A DNA stretch of 64,000 nt from Ensifer sesbaniae (lineage in GTDB: Bacteria; Pseudomonadota; Alphaproteobacteria; Rhizobiales; Rhizobiaceae), in assembly GCF_013283665.1 (NCBI RefSeq), contig NZ_JABEKU010000001.1, positions 62,001 through 126,000 on the forward strand, read 5' to 3'. Position 1 is the stretch's first letter; every line of letters begins with the position of its first letter. The notes below the pieces were generated by a model that saw only the letters and a program-made list of their open reading frames with translations, searched no databases and was not told the origin of the DNA. Both the position numbers and the translations under genes were made by a program. Of this stretch, positions 44,934 to 54,950 are shown one piece after another.

Positions 44934-47318
44934 ATGGTCGCTTCAATCATCTGGTTCGAGGATGTCACGCGGCGCGATATCGCCAGTGTCGGAGGTAAGA
45001 ATGCGTCACTCGGCGAGATGATCTCCGGACTTTCCGCGCATGGCATCAAGGTACCGGGCGGTTTTGCGACGACAGCGCAAGCCTATTGGAACTTTATCGA
45101 CGCCAATGACTTGCGCGCACCGATTACTGCGTTGCTTGAGAAATGGGAGGCCGGTGGAGCCACGCTCGCTGAGACGGGTGCCGCAATACGCGAGAGCATT
45201 CTCCGGGGTAGCTGGCCCACCGAGATCGAAGCGGAAATAACTGCCGCCTATCGTGCGCTGTCGCGTAGGCTCGACATCGAAGCGGCCTCGGTTGCCGTTC
45301 GCTCCAGCGCAACCGCCGAGGATCTCCCGACAGCGAGCTTTGCCGGGCAGCAGGAAAGCTTTCTCAATGTCGTCGGTGAGCGGGCACTGATGACCGCCAG
45401 TCGCCGTTGCTATGCCTCGCTCTTTACCGATCGAGCCATAAGCTACCGCAAGGTAAATGGCTTCGATCACATGAAGGTGGCCTTGTCCGTCGGCGTCCAG
45501 GAAATGGTCCGTTCCGACCTCGGCAGCGCAGGCGTCATGTTCTCGATCGAGACCGAGACTGGCTTTGATAAGGTTGTTCTGATCAATGCAGCCTGGGGTC
45601 TCGGAGAGTATGTCGTCAAAGGAACCGTCGATCCCGACGAATACCGCGTCTTCAAACCGTTGCTTAGCGACACTGCCCTTGTGCCCATTATTCAGAAGAG
45701 ATGCGGCACGAAGACCAGGAAGCTCACCTATGGCAACAGTTTCGAGCCGACCCGGGGTGTCTCCACTTCCCGAGAAGAACAGACCACGCTTGTCCTCACC
45801 GATGAGGAGGTTCTGCAACTCGCCCGCTGGGCAATAGCGATCGAGGAGCACTACGGCTGCCCCATGGATATCGAATGGGCCAAAGACGGCCGTGACGGCC
45901 AACTCCACATCGTGCAGGCTCGGCCCGAAACCGTCCAGGCGAAAGCAGCCTCCGATCAACTTCCAACCTATCGGATTGGCAAGAAGGGGCGCCTCCTGGC
46001 AAAGGGCCTTGCGATAGGCAATGCCATCGCGGTGGGTTCTGTGTGCCTCATCGAGCATCCCGACGACATCGGCAAGTTCAGCGACGGCGCTATTCTGGTG
46101 ACCAAAACCACCGACCCGGATTGGGTGCCGCTCATGAAGCGCGCCTCGGCAATCGTCACCGACCATGGGGGACGCACTTCCCATGCAGCAATCGTCAGTC
46201 GCGAGCTTGGCCTTCCTGCAATCATCGGCGCAGAGAGCGCGACGAAGCTTTTGCACACGGGGGCGATCGTCACCGTGTCCTGCGCCGAGGGCGACGAGGG
46301 CCGCGTTTACGAAGGGGCCGCCGAATTCAAGGAGGAGACGATCAGCCTCACTGACATTCCGGAAACGCGGACGAAGGTCATGTTGAACCTTGCCGATCCG
46401 CAATCCGCTTCTCGTTGGTGGAGGCTGCCGACCGGCGGTATCGGGCTTGCACGTATGGAATTTGTGGTCAGCAACGCGATACAGATCCATCCCATGGCCC
46501 TCGTGCACTTCGACCGGCTGCGCGATCAATCGGCAAAGCAGAAGATCGCTGCGCTGACATCGGGCTATGCGGAACGGACCGACTATTTCGTCGAGGAGCT
46601 TTCGCGCGGCCTCGCGCGTCTTGCTGCAGTTGCCTATCCCAAGCCGATCATCGTGCGCATGAGCGATTTCAAAACGAACGAATATGCGGGGCTATGCGGC
46701 GGCGCCGAGTTTGAGCCGCAAGAAGAGAACCCGATGATCGGTTTTCGCGGCGCATCGCGCTACTATTCGCCGAAATATCGCGATGGCTTTGCGCTTGAGT
46801 GCCGGGCGATCAAGCGGCTGCGCGAGCTGATGGGCTTTGGAAACGTCGTCGTGATGATTCCCTTTTGCCGGTCGGTCAAGGAAGCCGAGAAGGTCCTTCA
46901 GGTCATGGCCGAAAACGGTCTTCAGCGCGGCGTCAACGGACTGCAGCTCTATGTCATGTGCGAGATACCGTCGAACGTCATTCTCGCAGCCGATTTCGCG
47001 CGGCTTTTCGATGGCTTCTCGATCGGCTCGAATGACCTCACCCAACTGACGCTCGGTGTAGACAGGGATTCGGAGGATCTCGCTTCCTTGTTCGACGAGC
47101 AGGACGAAGCCGTGAAATGGATGATCTCCAGGGTCATCACGGACGCTCGGCGGGCGGGCGCCAAGATCGGCCTTTGCGGCCAGGCACCAAGCGATCATCC
47201 CGACTTTGCAGCATTTCTTGTCGAACGCGGTATCGACTCGATTTCGGTCACGCCCGACAGTTTTGTCGCGGTGAAGCGGACCGTGGCAGCGGCAGAAAGG
47301 GGTGGAGGAGCGATATAG
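44934..47318 (+). CDS. ppsA: Phosphoenolpyruvate synthase
   Basis: Encodes 794 residues from ATG 44934 (GGGAGG upstream). The N-terminal ATP-grasp domain has VGGKNASLGEMI and AVRSSATAEDLPTASFAGQQ. The swivelling phosphohistidine domain has TDHGGRTSHAAIVSRELG (His 417). The C-terminal PEP/pyruvate TIM barrel has GFRGASRYYSPKYR and FSIGSNDLTQLTLGVDRDS. It makes PEP, AMP and Pi from pyruvate and ATP, feeding gluconeogenesis. The AMP formed is a natural substrate for the AMP phosphorylase encoded at 30702. Preceded by an FNR box; followed by a GC-rich hairpin. Confidence 0.95.
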   Translation: MVASIIWFEDVTRRDIASVGGKNASLGEMISGLSAHGIKVPGGFATTAQAYWNFIDANDLRAPITALLEKWEAGGATLAETGAAIRESILRGSWPTEIEAEITAAYRALSRRLDIEAASVAVRSSATAEDLPTASFAGQQESFLNVVGERALMTASRRCYASLFTDRAISYRKVNGFDHMKVALSVGVQEMVRSDLGSAGVMFSIETETGFDKVVLINAAWGLGEYVVKGTVDPDEYRVFKPLLSDTALVPIIQKRCGTKTRKLTYGNSFEPTRGVSTSREEQTTLVLTDEEVLQLARWAIAIEEHYGCPMDIEWAKDGRDGQLHIVQARPETVQAKAASDQLPTYRIGKKGRLLAKGLAIGNAIAVGSVCLIEHPDDIGKFSDGAILVTKTTDPDWVPLMKRASAIVTDHGGRTSHAAIVSRELGLPAIIGAESATKLLHTGAIVTVSCAEGDEGRVYEGAAEFKEETISLTDIPETRTKVMLNLADPQSASRWWRLPTGGIGLARMEFVVSNAIQIHPMALVHFDRLRDQSAKQKIAALTSGYAERTDYFVEELSRGLARLAAVAYPKPIIVRMSDFKTNEYAGLCGGAEFEPQEENPMIGFRGASRYYSPKYRDGFALECRAIKRLRELMGFGNVVVMIPFCRSVKEAEKVLQVMAENGLQRGVNGLQLYVMCEIPSNVILAADFARLFDGFSIGSNDLTQLTLGVDRDSEDLASLFDEQDEAVKWMISRVITDARRAGAKIGLCGQAPSDHPDFAAFLVERGIDSISVTPDSFVAVKRTVAAAERGGGAI

Positions 47319-47341
47319 GAGGCGGGCACGCTACAGCCTCC
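47318..47341 (+). terminator. Hairpin after ppsA
   Basis: GGAGGC and GCCTCC form a 6-bp stem with a 12-base loop that begins at the ppsA stop, followed by CCGTTTTGC. The T run is short, so this is a modest intrinsic terminator candidate. Confidence 0.4.
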
Positions 47342-47561
47342 CCGTTTTGCTTTCGGCGTCCAGTTGTTTGGCGGCGACATCAAACAACAGCGCCCGCATC
47401 TTTTCCCGAAGCTGTTCAGTGGTCGCAGGAATTCCGGCGCTCTCGAAGTCCCGAAGGATCTTGCGCAGGACATCGTCGTCGCCGGCTTCGATCCGGCTGA
47501 CTTCAGCGATCTCCTCCGCGTGAGCGGCCGCGTCAGCTCGATCTAAGAACGTGCCGCCCAT
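47331..47561 (-). CDS. Small acidic hypothetical protein
   Basis: Encodes 76 residues ([20 protein letters not shown], helical and charged throughout), with no membrane helix or known motif. Codon use looks coding (GC-rich third positions). The start has no strong ribosome-binding site, and its 5' end overlaps the COG2187 relic on the other strand. It could be the tail of an older gene. Confidence 0.35.
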   Translation of the reverse strand: MGGTFLDRADAAAHAEEIAEVSRIEAGDDDVLRKILRDFESAGIPATTEQLREKMRALLFDVAAKQLDAESKTGRL

Positions 47562-48021
47562 CCGGCAAGCAGGCGGTCGCGCCGTTCGCGAACTCTCAAG
47601 GACCGCTCGAAATCGAGGATGTGCTTTTCTTCGAGGAAGGATCGTCGAGGGTCACGGCGACCTGCGGCCGGAGCACGTCTGCCTGGTCACGCCGCCGCAG
47701 ATCAGCGATTGTCTCGAATTCAACCGCGCGATGCGTATCATCGATCCGTACGACGAAATCGGTTACCTCGCGCTCGAATGCGAGGTGCTGGGGGCCGATT
47801 GAATAAGGCCTCTGCTCCTATCTGCACTGGAAAGGGAGCTCGGCGATCGTCCCGACGATCGCGTGCTTGCGCTATATGGCGGCTTTCGCGCCTTGCTGCG
47901 GGCAAGGCTCTGCCTGGCTCATCTCCTGGAGAATCCGGTTCGGGAACCAATAAAATGGCGTCCTTTGGCACTTTCCTATCTGACACAAGCCCAGCGGCGT
48001 CTGTCAGTCATCGTCGCCTAG
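47551..48021 (+). pseudogene. Relic of a COG2187-type phosphotransferase-like protein
   Basis: The conserved core [16 protein letters not shown] and [20 protein letters not shown] followed by [11 protein letters not shown] identifies an aminoglycoside-phosphotransferase-like protein of the COG2187 type. After GAD a frame shift gives RPLLLSALERELGDRPDDRV, then YGGFRALLRARLCLAHLLEN to a stop at 48021. The N-terminal half and any fused AAA kinase part are absent. In rhizobia such genes often sit among universal stress and nucleotide genes, as here. Its end overlaps the broken prs gene. Confidence 0.7.
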
Positions 48022-48969
48022 AAGCTCCGTTATGGAGCCGCCGGTGGTGAGCCGGCGAATGGCCTCGGCGACAAGCGGCGCACTCGGGACGACCTCGACG
48101 CACGATCGCAAGCGATGTTCAGGCAACCGGTATGGCGCGTTACGATCGTCCCGTCGACCGCAGGATGGGCGAGAATTGCTCCGGCGCCCTTGCTGAAAAC
48201 GCCGTGCGTCGCCATCGCATAGATCGCCTTGGCGCCGCGCTGCCGGCAGGCTTCCGCTGCTCTCAGCATGGAGCCGCCGGTGCTGATCATGTCGTCGACA
48301 AGACCGTCGCGTCTTTAATCTCTCCCGCAAAGAGCTCACCCGAAACAACGCCACGGCTGCGGCGCTTTTCCATGAAGCCGAATCCTGCAGGCTCGCCAGT
48401 TAGGCGCTCATAGGCCTCCTTCAGAAGCTGGGCTCGCTTGATGCCGCCGCCGTCCGGGGAGAAAATCGTTACCGGCCCGTCTCCGGCTTTTCGGGCAATC
48501 ACGTCGGCGAATAGCCGCTTTGCACTCAGATGAATGGTCCGGCAACGGAAGGCGTTCTGGAAGGCGGCAATGTTATGCACGTCAAGTGTCATCACCTGAT
48601 TGGTGCCTGCTGCTTCGAAGAGCTGCTGCGCCACGTAGCGCGTGGTCACCGGGTCCCGCGCCTTCGTCTGCCGGTCCTTGCGCGCATAGGCGAGGTAAGG
48701 AACGACAGCCGTCACGCATGAAGCGTATCCTTCCCGACAGCAGCGATGAAAAACAGCAATTTGCAAAGCTTGTCGTTGACAGACTCCCGAGCACTTCCAT
48801 GCAGTTGCTGCAGGACGTAGACATTCTCGCCACGCACGCTGACAAGCGGTCTGGCCTCGTGCTCACCGTCCTCGAAATCGCGTTCCTCGTGTTCGTCGAT
48901 CGGCACACCGAGAGCGAAGCAAGCTTTCCGCCAAAAAAACCGTGATGCTTTCAGTGCAAAGTTGCGCAT
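48004..48969 (-). pseudogene. prs: Broken second ribose-phosphate pyrophosphokinase gene
   Basis: A full-length PRPP synthetase spread over at least three frames: MRNFALKASRFFWRKACFAL to KLLFFIAAVGKD (48969-48712), then VVPYLAYARKDRQTKARDPV to KRRSRGVVSGELFAG (48710-48287), then ISTGGSMLRAAEACRQRGAK, and finally VVPSAPLVAEAIRRLTTGGS (to 48004). All conserved blocks are present, so the mutations are recent. It is distinct from the intact prs at 29701. A one-base-decayed FNR box lies at 49003. Confidence 0.85.
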
Positions 48970-49002
48970 GGGAGCATCCTAAAGGGCAACTGCACTCGTT
49001 CC

Positions 49003-49016
49003 TTGATGCTGATCGA
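49003..49016 (-). promoter_or_regulatory. Decayed FNR-type box before the broken prs
   Basis: TTGATGCTGATCGA, one base off TTGA-N6-TCAA, about 34 bp upstream of the prs relic start. Probably a former operator now drifting with its dead gene. Confidence 0.4.
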
Positions 49017-49063
49017 CGGGCCGCACGTGCCCCCTCGCGGCACTTTGTAGGGAAGTGAGTTGT

Positions 49064-49276
49064 TCAGCCTTGGAGGTGGCGATCGACGATTGCTCGTGCC
49101 TTTGTAAGCGCTTCCTCCTGAGTATCTGCCAAGACGTGGTCAGGGTCAGTTGGGGGGGAGCGCGGGCCGGGTATTATGTGCACTCGCCATGCCGAAGCAT
49201 AGTGACTGGCCTCCAAACCGTAGCCGCGATAGTCGATATGGTGACTCGCGATGAACTGTGACATGTGAAACCCCAT
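49064..49276 (-). CDS. Small hypothetical protein under an FNR-type box
   Basis: Encodes about 70 residues (MGFHMSQFIASHHIDYRGYG, ending AIVDRHLQG). An ATG at 49321 would extend it by 15 residues but sits on the edge of an exact FNR box; a class II start near 49286 would exclude it. GGAGG lies just before ATG 49276 and 13 bases before the next ATG, 49264, which may be the true start. Features: several histidines, an aromatic middle (ASHYASAWRVHIIP) and a helical end. Family unknown. Confidence 0.55.
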   Translation of the reverse strand: MGFHMSQFIASHHIDYRGYGLEASHYASAWRVHIIPGPRSPPTDPDHVLADTQEEALTKARAIVDRHLQG

Positions 49277-49320
49277 CTGCCTCCATTCGTCAAATGTCGT
49301 ATTACCTGGATTAGCCTGCA

Positions 49321-49334
49321 TTGACGCAAATCAA
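49321..49334 (-). promoter_or_regulatory. FNR/FixK-type box for the small gene at 49064
   Basis: TTGACGCAAATCAA, exact. Predicted leftward start near 49286. Confidence 0.75.
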
Positions 49335-49512
49335 AGATGTGGGTGGGGTCCAGCTGTGCGTTGCGGCCCTCACGATCGTGCCAGCAGAGTGTTACGGGTC
49401 TTCGCACAGAGCACACTGGACGCGGACCAGACTGAGGTGAGCGCGAACTGACGCAAGAAAGCCGAACGGTTCTAGCGGCGCGGGGAGTATGGCAGCCTTG
49501 CCGCTCCCCTTA

Positions 49513-49526
49513 TTGACCGACGTCAA
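49513..49526 (+). promoter_or_regulatory. FNR/FixK-type box before the CBS-BON/pfkB/ABC genes
   Basis: TTGACCGACGTCAA, exact. The predicted rightward start near 49561 leaves a 26-base leader to ATG 49587. Confidence 0.82.
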
Positions 49527-49586
49527 TCTACGCGGTCGACAAGTAAGCTATGTTTTAGGCGCCATAATTTTCATGGGGAGCCTCAG

Positions 49587-50267
49587 ATGAAAGCCGCGGA
49601 CATCATGGCCCGGAAGGTCATCGCCATAAGTCCCGAACATAGCATAAAGCATGCCGCGTGCGTAATGCTGGAAAACCACGTCAGCGGCCTGCCAGTCCTT
49701 GACGACAATGGGAGTCTTGTCGGTATTCTGACCGAGGGAGATCTGTTGCGGCGCGCAGAATTGGGATCAGCCGCGTGGCGGGGTACGGGCAGCACGCACG
49801 AAGAGGCGCCGGAGATTTTCATCAAGGGAAACAGCTGGCGTGTTGGTGATGTCATGACGCCAGGTGTCGTGACGGTGGGTGAAGACACTCCGGTTGACCG
49901 TATTGCTGCAACTATGAAGACGCACGACATCAAACGTGTCCCTGTTGTACGCGCCGGCCAGATGGTGGGCATCGTCAGCCGCGGCGATATTTTGCGGGTG
50001 ATCGCTGCGGCCGTGCCTGACATAACGGCTACGGGCGACGAGGCCACGCGACGCGCTGTCCTGGCGAGGCTTTGTTCCGACGTCGGGCTCGACAAGGCGG
50101 CTATCGACGTGACAATCGAGGATGGCACAGTTTCCCTATGGGGGGAGGTCGCCAGTGAGGTCCAGCGCGAGGCGGCTCGCGTTGCCGCAGAAGGCGTGAG
50201 CGGCGTTGGGCGCGTCAAGAACAAGCTGCGTGTCGGAGCGGGCGCGACCTTATCAGAACGATCTTGA
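49587..50267 (+). CDS. CBS-pair protein with C-terminal BON domain
   Basis: Encodes 226 residues. Two CBS motifs form one Bateman module: residues 1-60 (AADIMARKVIAISPEHSIKH, GLPVLDDNGSLVGILTEGDL) and 90-145 (VGDVMTPGVVTVGEDTPVDR, RVPVVRAGQMVGIVSRGDIL). A BON domain (about 155-220, IDVTIEDGTVSLWGEVASEV) follows. CBS pairs bind adenine nucleotides and sense energy charge; BON binds membrane. GGGGAGCC precedes the ATG. It leads a run with pfkB (21 bp gap) and an ABC transporter. Confidence 0.9.
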   Translation: MKAADIMARKVIAISPEHSIKHAACVMLENHVSGLPVLDDNGSLVGILTEGDLLRRAELGSAAWRGTGSTHEEAPEIFIKGNSWRVGDVMTPGVVTVGEDTPVDRIAATMKTHDIKRVPVVRAGQMVGIVSRGDILRVIAAAVPDITATGDEATRRAVLARLCSDVGLDKAAIDVTIEDGTVSLWGEVASEVQREAARVAAEGVSGVGRVKNKLRVGAGATLSERS

Positions 50268-50288
50268 AGCACCCTGGTGGAGTGAACC

Positions 50289-51254
50289 ATGCCTATCCTT
50301 GCAGTGGCTCTCAACCCTACGATCGACGTATGGAGTCAGGCTGAGCGGGTACGACCGACCGTCAAGACCCGTACGCACAGCGAGCGGCAACGACCGGGCG
50401 GCGGCGGCGTCAATGTCGCACGCGTCATCGCCGAGCTCGGCGGCGAGCCGGAGCTCCTCGTCCTTGAGGGCGGAGCGACTGGAGCCATGCTTAGAGAGGC
50501 CCTTGCGACATCAGCCATTCGAACCCACGCCGTACAGATAGCAGGGCTGACGCGAATTTCCTTTATGGTTCGGGAAGAGGAAACGGGGCTCGAATATCGC
50601 TTCGTTCCCGAAGGGCCGGAAGTCGCGCCGGGCGACATCGCGAAGGCCCTTGCGATCGTTGAAAGCTTCAGGGGCGACTTCGTCGTTGCCAGCGGAAGTC
50701 TGCCGCGCAACGCTCCCGAAGACATCTATGCTGAAATTGGACGCATAGCCGCGAAAACCGGCGCCAGGTTCATTCTCGACTGCCCGGGGGCGACATTGCG
50801 CAGCACTTTGGGCAGGGCACCGGTTTTCCTCGTCAAACCGAGCATTGAAGAGTTGGAAACACTGGCCGGCCGGCGTCTGGACGAGAATGGGGTCGCGCAA
50901 GCCGCATCGGCTTTGGTGAAGGAAACTGCAGCAGAGTTCGTTGCAGTCACTATGGGCCGCGAGGGTGCCCTCTTGGCTGGAGCCTTCGGCGTTTTACGCG
51001 TCCCGTCTAAGCACGTCGTCGCCAAGTCCACCGTAGGTGCCGGCGACAGCTTCATCGGCGCTCTCACATGGTTGCTGGCGGAAGGCAGGCCAATTGATGA
51101 GGCGTTCCAGTTTGGTGTCGCCGCGGGAGCAGCCGCCGTCATCGCATCCGGAACCGAGCTGTGCCGGCGCGAGGACGTCTTTGAGATTTATAAGGGGACC
51201 GAACCGCCTCCACGCGTGCCGTCGACCTCCATAGAAAGCTCGGTCCATGAATGA
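50289..51254 (+). CDS. pfkB: PfkB family phosphofructokinase
   Basis: Encodes 321 residues of the PfkB sugar kinase family: NPTIDVWSQAERVRPTVKTR at the N-terminus, the substrate motif GGGGVNVARVIAELGG, and the ATP/anion-hole signature STVGAGDSFIGALTWLL near 250. The closest functional groups are 6-phosphofructokinase II and 1-phosphofructokinase. Many rhizobia lack classical PfkA, so this may restore an Embden-Meyerhof step under low oxygen. It follows the CBS-BON gene and overlaps the transporter binding-protein gene by 8 bases. Confidence 0.9.
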   Translation: MPILAVALNPTIDVWSQAERVRPTVKTRTHSERQRPGGGGVNVARVIAELGGEPELLVLEGGATGAMLREALATSAIRTHAVQIAGLTRISFMVREEETGLEYRFVPEGPEVAPGDIAKALAIVESFRGDFVVASGSLPRNAPEDIYAEIGRIAAKTGARFILDCPGATLRSTLGRAPVFLVKPSIEELETLAGRRLDENGVAQAASALVKETAAEFVAVTMGREGALLAGAFGVLRVPSKHVVAKSTVGAGDSFIGALTWLLAEGRPIDEAFQFGVAAGAAAVIASGTELCRREDVFEIYKGTEPPPRVPSTSIESSVHE

Positions 51255-52235
51255 ATTCCTGTCCAGAGCGCGGCGGCTGTTTGTGACGACGATTGCGGTG
51301 GGATTCTGTGCGTTTGGAACGACTGGCGTTCGGGCGCAAGATCTCAAGATTCGGATTGGCCATTTCCCGAACGTGACACATGCGCAGGCGCTGGTTGCCA
51401 GAAACTTCGAACGGCAGGGCCGGAATTGGTACGCCGATCGGCTCGGTCCGAAGATCAAGGTCGAATGGTACGCCTATAATGCCGGTCCGAGTGCCATGGA
51501 AGCGATCTTCGCTGAGAGCATTGACCTTACCTATGTCGGACCGAATCCGGCCATTAATGCCTATGCCCGTTCGGGAGGACGAGAGATTCGCATCGTCGCC
51601 GGCTCCGTCAACGGTGGTTCTGCGCTCGTCGTGCAGCCGTATGAAAGCCTCGCGGCCGCCGCGGATTTCCGCGGTAAGCGGATCGCAACTCCCCAATTCG
51701 GAAATACTCAGGACGTCGCAGCACGCGCCTGGCTCTCAGCAGGAGGCTTGCGGATAACGCAGGCAGGCGGAGACGCCCAGGTTGTTCCGACTGCCAATCC
51801 GGAGCAGCTGTCACTCTTCAAAACCGGACAGCTCGATGCCGTCTGGACTGTCGAACCCTGGGTTTCGCGGCTCGAAATGGAGGCGGGTGGAAAGATCCTC
51901 GTCGAAGAAAAGGAAGCGGTCACCACAGTGCTCGTTGCGCGTGCAGCCTTTCTTTCGGAACACCGCGATCTCGTTCGACGCTTTGTTGACGGCCATCGCG
52001 ACCTTAGTGATTGGATCAAGCGTCACCCGTCCGACGCGCAGCGGATGATCCTGGACGAACTCAAGGCGTCGTTTCGGGTCAGCATGTCGCCGGAGCTCAT
52101 TGCGCGGGCATGGGCGCGCATGGCGGTTACCAGCGAGATTTCACCCTCCGCATTGCAGACCGTCGTCACCAAGGCTCAGCAGGTCGGCTTCCTGCGGGAG
52201 ATGCCGGAGCTTTCGAGACTGATCGAGGTGCCCTG

Positions 52236-52236
<1 letters not shown>
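51247..52236 (+). CDS. ABC transporter substrate-binding protein, TauA/SsuA type
   Basis: Encodes 329 residues. The signal peptide (LFVTTIAVGFCAFGTTGVRAQD) leads into a NMT1/SsuA-like binding fold: IRIGHFPNVTHAQALVARNF, VEWYAYNAGPSAMEAIFA, DLTYVGPNPAINAYARSGG and LDAVWTVEPWVSRLEMEAGG. These proteins bind sulfonates, nitrate, or thiamine precursors; the ligand cannot be read from the sequence and no sulfonate monooxygenase is nearby. It overlaps pfkB by 8 bases and the ATPase gene by one base (TGATG), so the three transporter genes are co-translated. Confidence 0.9.
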
Positions 52237-53053
<817 letters not shown>

Positions 53054-53057
<4 letters not shown>

Positions 53058-53821
53058 AGCGTTTCGCAATCGTGTCGGGTTTCCTCGTGATGCTGCTGGT
53101 CGGCTGGGAGTTGGCCTCTGAGAGCGGGCGCTGGTCGCCGGTGCTCTTTCCCTCTGTCTTAAGTGTCGCTAGATATCTTTGGGGCGCCATGATGGATGGC
53201 ACGCTTTTTGAAGCGATCCGAGTTACCATGCAGCGGCTTCTCGTAGGCTATGCGATCGGCGTTGCGGTCGGGCTGCCTCTGGGCGTCCTCACGAGTTCTT
53301 CGCAGCTCCTGGAAGACACGATCGGCTCTCTCGCGCTTGGCCTGCAGACACTACCGAGCGTCTGTTGGGTGCCCTTCGCCGTGCTTTGGTTCGGGCAAAC
53401 CGAGGGTGCGATGCTCTTCGTTGTCGTGATGGGGACCGTATGGTCGGTGATCATCGCTACCAACCATGGCGTCCGCACGATCCCGCCGATCTATGCGCGT
53501 GCGGCACGCACCATGGGGTCGCGAGGAATCCATCTCTGGACGATGGTGATGTTGCCGGCTTCCCTGCCGTTCCTGGTGAGCGGCATGAAGCAGGGTTGGG
53601 CATTCGCCTGGCGATCCCTGATGGCGGCGGAGATTTTCGTCACGATTCTGACAGGTTTCGGCCTCGGCCAATTGCTCCATTACGGCCGCGAATTGAACGC
53701 GATGGACCAGGTGATCGGCGCCATGGTGGTGATCGTGCTGATAGGCCTCCTGGCGGATCGAATTCTCTTTGCGCCCTGGGAACGCTTCCTCCATCGCCGC
53801 TGGGGCACGAACGTCAGGTGA
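53054..53821 (+). CDS. ABC transporter permease, TauC/SsuC type
   Basis: Encodes 255 residues with about six membrane helices. The EAA-type loop region is GSRGIHLWTMVMLPASLPFL, which contacts the ATPase. N-terminal helix: FAIVSGFLVMLLVGWELA. It completes the importer. Downstream is a transposase relic and a broken BON gene, so the transcript probably ends here. Confidence 0.92.
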
Positions 53822-53874
53822 AGGGGTTCGGAACGCGAACTCATATCTTATCGCGATCGCGTCTTTTGGAGCCG

Positions 53875-53995
53875 CGGAGAAACCGTCTCCCCTAGCATAG
53901 CTCTCCTCGATGATCTGCAGTTTGCGTTCCGTTGTCCAGCGTCGCCTCCGGACGTCACCGATCATCAGGTCAACCTGTCGAAACTCGTTAGACAT
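53875..53995 (-). pseudogene. Relic of an IS66-type orfA (TnpA)
   Basis: From ATG 53995 the frame reads MSNEFRQVDLMIGDVRRRRW followed by TTERKLQIIEESYARGD, the start of the small helix-turn-helix protein of IS66-family elements. After about 40 residues similarity ends at the permease gene's 3' flank. No inverted repeats or other IS66 genes remain. It marks a past insertion or recombination point. Confidence 0.65.
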
Positions 53996-54030
53996 AAGCC
54001 TATCCTCAAGTCTGTGCTTGAGCCTTCCTG

Positions 54031-54565
54031 CTAATGCTGAGTGTCCGATTGAAAGTGGGGGCAGTTCACGGCCTTGATCTCAGCATTGCGTTTGAACGCC
54101 TCTTCTATGCCGCGCCTGATCTCAGAAACATCCACGCGAGGGGGGCGGAGTTTGAGCTGGTTGACTATGCCCGTCACCCCGGAGAGCTCCCTCACCGCCT
54201 TCTCTGCCGCCGAGCGCTGGAAATGACGGTCGACCATGCCGGTCAAAGTCACCAGGCCTCTCCGCACCTTGACCTGGATATCGTTCGGCTCTGTGATGGA
54301 TGCTCGCTCAGGATGCGGCTCGCGATCTCGTCGTCGGCAGTCTTCTAGTGTCCCGGCAGCCGTACCTCGATATCGTCCGCAATGGCGCGTACACCCCTTA
54401 TCCTTTGGACTGGACCGCGGCTTGTTTTTCCGAATAGCTGAGCACATGATCCGTTAAGGTCACGATGCCATCCTCGGCAATGACACCGATATTCGCGGCA
54501 TCTGGGCTCGGCTCGTATTCAAGTTCGTCCAGAATGTCCTGACGTAGACGGATGTCGTCGTTCAT
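54031..54565 (-). pseudogene. Broken three-BON protein gene
   Basis: Paralogue of the gene at 59927. ATG 54565 reads MNDDIRLRQDILDELEYEPS (first BON) and stops at 54398. Other frames continue with DDEIASRIL, EPNDIQVKVRRGLVTLTGMV (second BON) and VDVSEIRRGIEEAFKRNAEI, then end abnormally at NCPHFQSDTQH. At least two frame shifts and a truncated third BON. Not functional. Confidence 0.8.
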
Positions 54566-54593
54566 CGTCTCCCCGATCTTCCGGCCTCGGTCA

Positions 54594-54607
54594 TTGAGGG
54601 ATATCAA
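54594..54607 (-). promoter_or_regulatory. FNR/FixK-type box before the broken BON gene
   Basis: TTGAGGGATATCAA, exact. It lies only 28 bp before ATG 54565, so a class II start would fall just inside the coding region; local deletions may have moved it. Confidence 0.55.
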
Positions 54608-54891
54608 GGCGGCGAATGGTGTCCTCGGCCGAGAGACCGCGAAGCGGCCGCAGGCCCCTCCGGCAGTGTGGGGCTTTTGCACTCAGCTTCCACATCCGCG
54701 GTTTCTTGCCAGCACTCGGCACGCATCAACTGGATTCCAAGCTGAAAGCGCGCGACCGTTCCATGCACGTTGGCCACCTGGCGGTGACAGTAGTGGAAGA
54801 TCTTGTCAGGCAAGGAAGGCCAATTCATCCAATTTACTATCGCTTCCGATTGAGCCGCATCAATTTCTGCGTCAACCCGCGTGATACACAA
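54604..54891 (-). other. Unassigned minus-strand open stretch
   Basis: An open frame of 95 residues (central part NWMNWPSLPDKIFHYCHRQV) with no known family. It starts inside the region of the box at 54850 and overlaps the box at 54594. Coding status is doubtful. Confidence 0.25.
54850..54863 (+). promoter_or_regulatory. FNR/FixK-type box before the BacA/YddA-type ABC gene
   Basis: TTGAGCCGCATCAA, exact. The predicted rightward start near 54898 leaves a 53-base leader to TTG 54951. Confidence 0.75.
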
Positions 54892-54950
54892 TACAGTCGT
54901 TTGAAAAATAGTGGCTCATGATGGATAGACCATGAGCTCGGGAGGACGCG

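Noticed and set aside
53351-53995. Minus-strand frame of 214 codons as a full transposase protein
   Set aside because: Only the first 40 or so codons resemble IS66 OrfA; the rest is antisense to the ABC permease.
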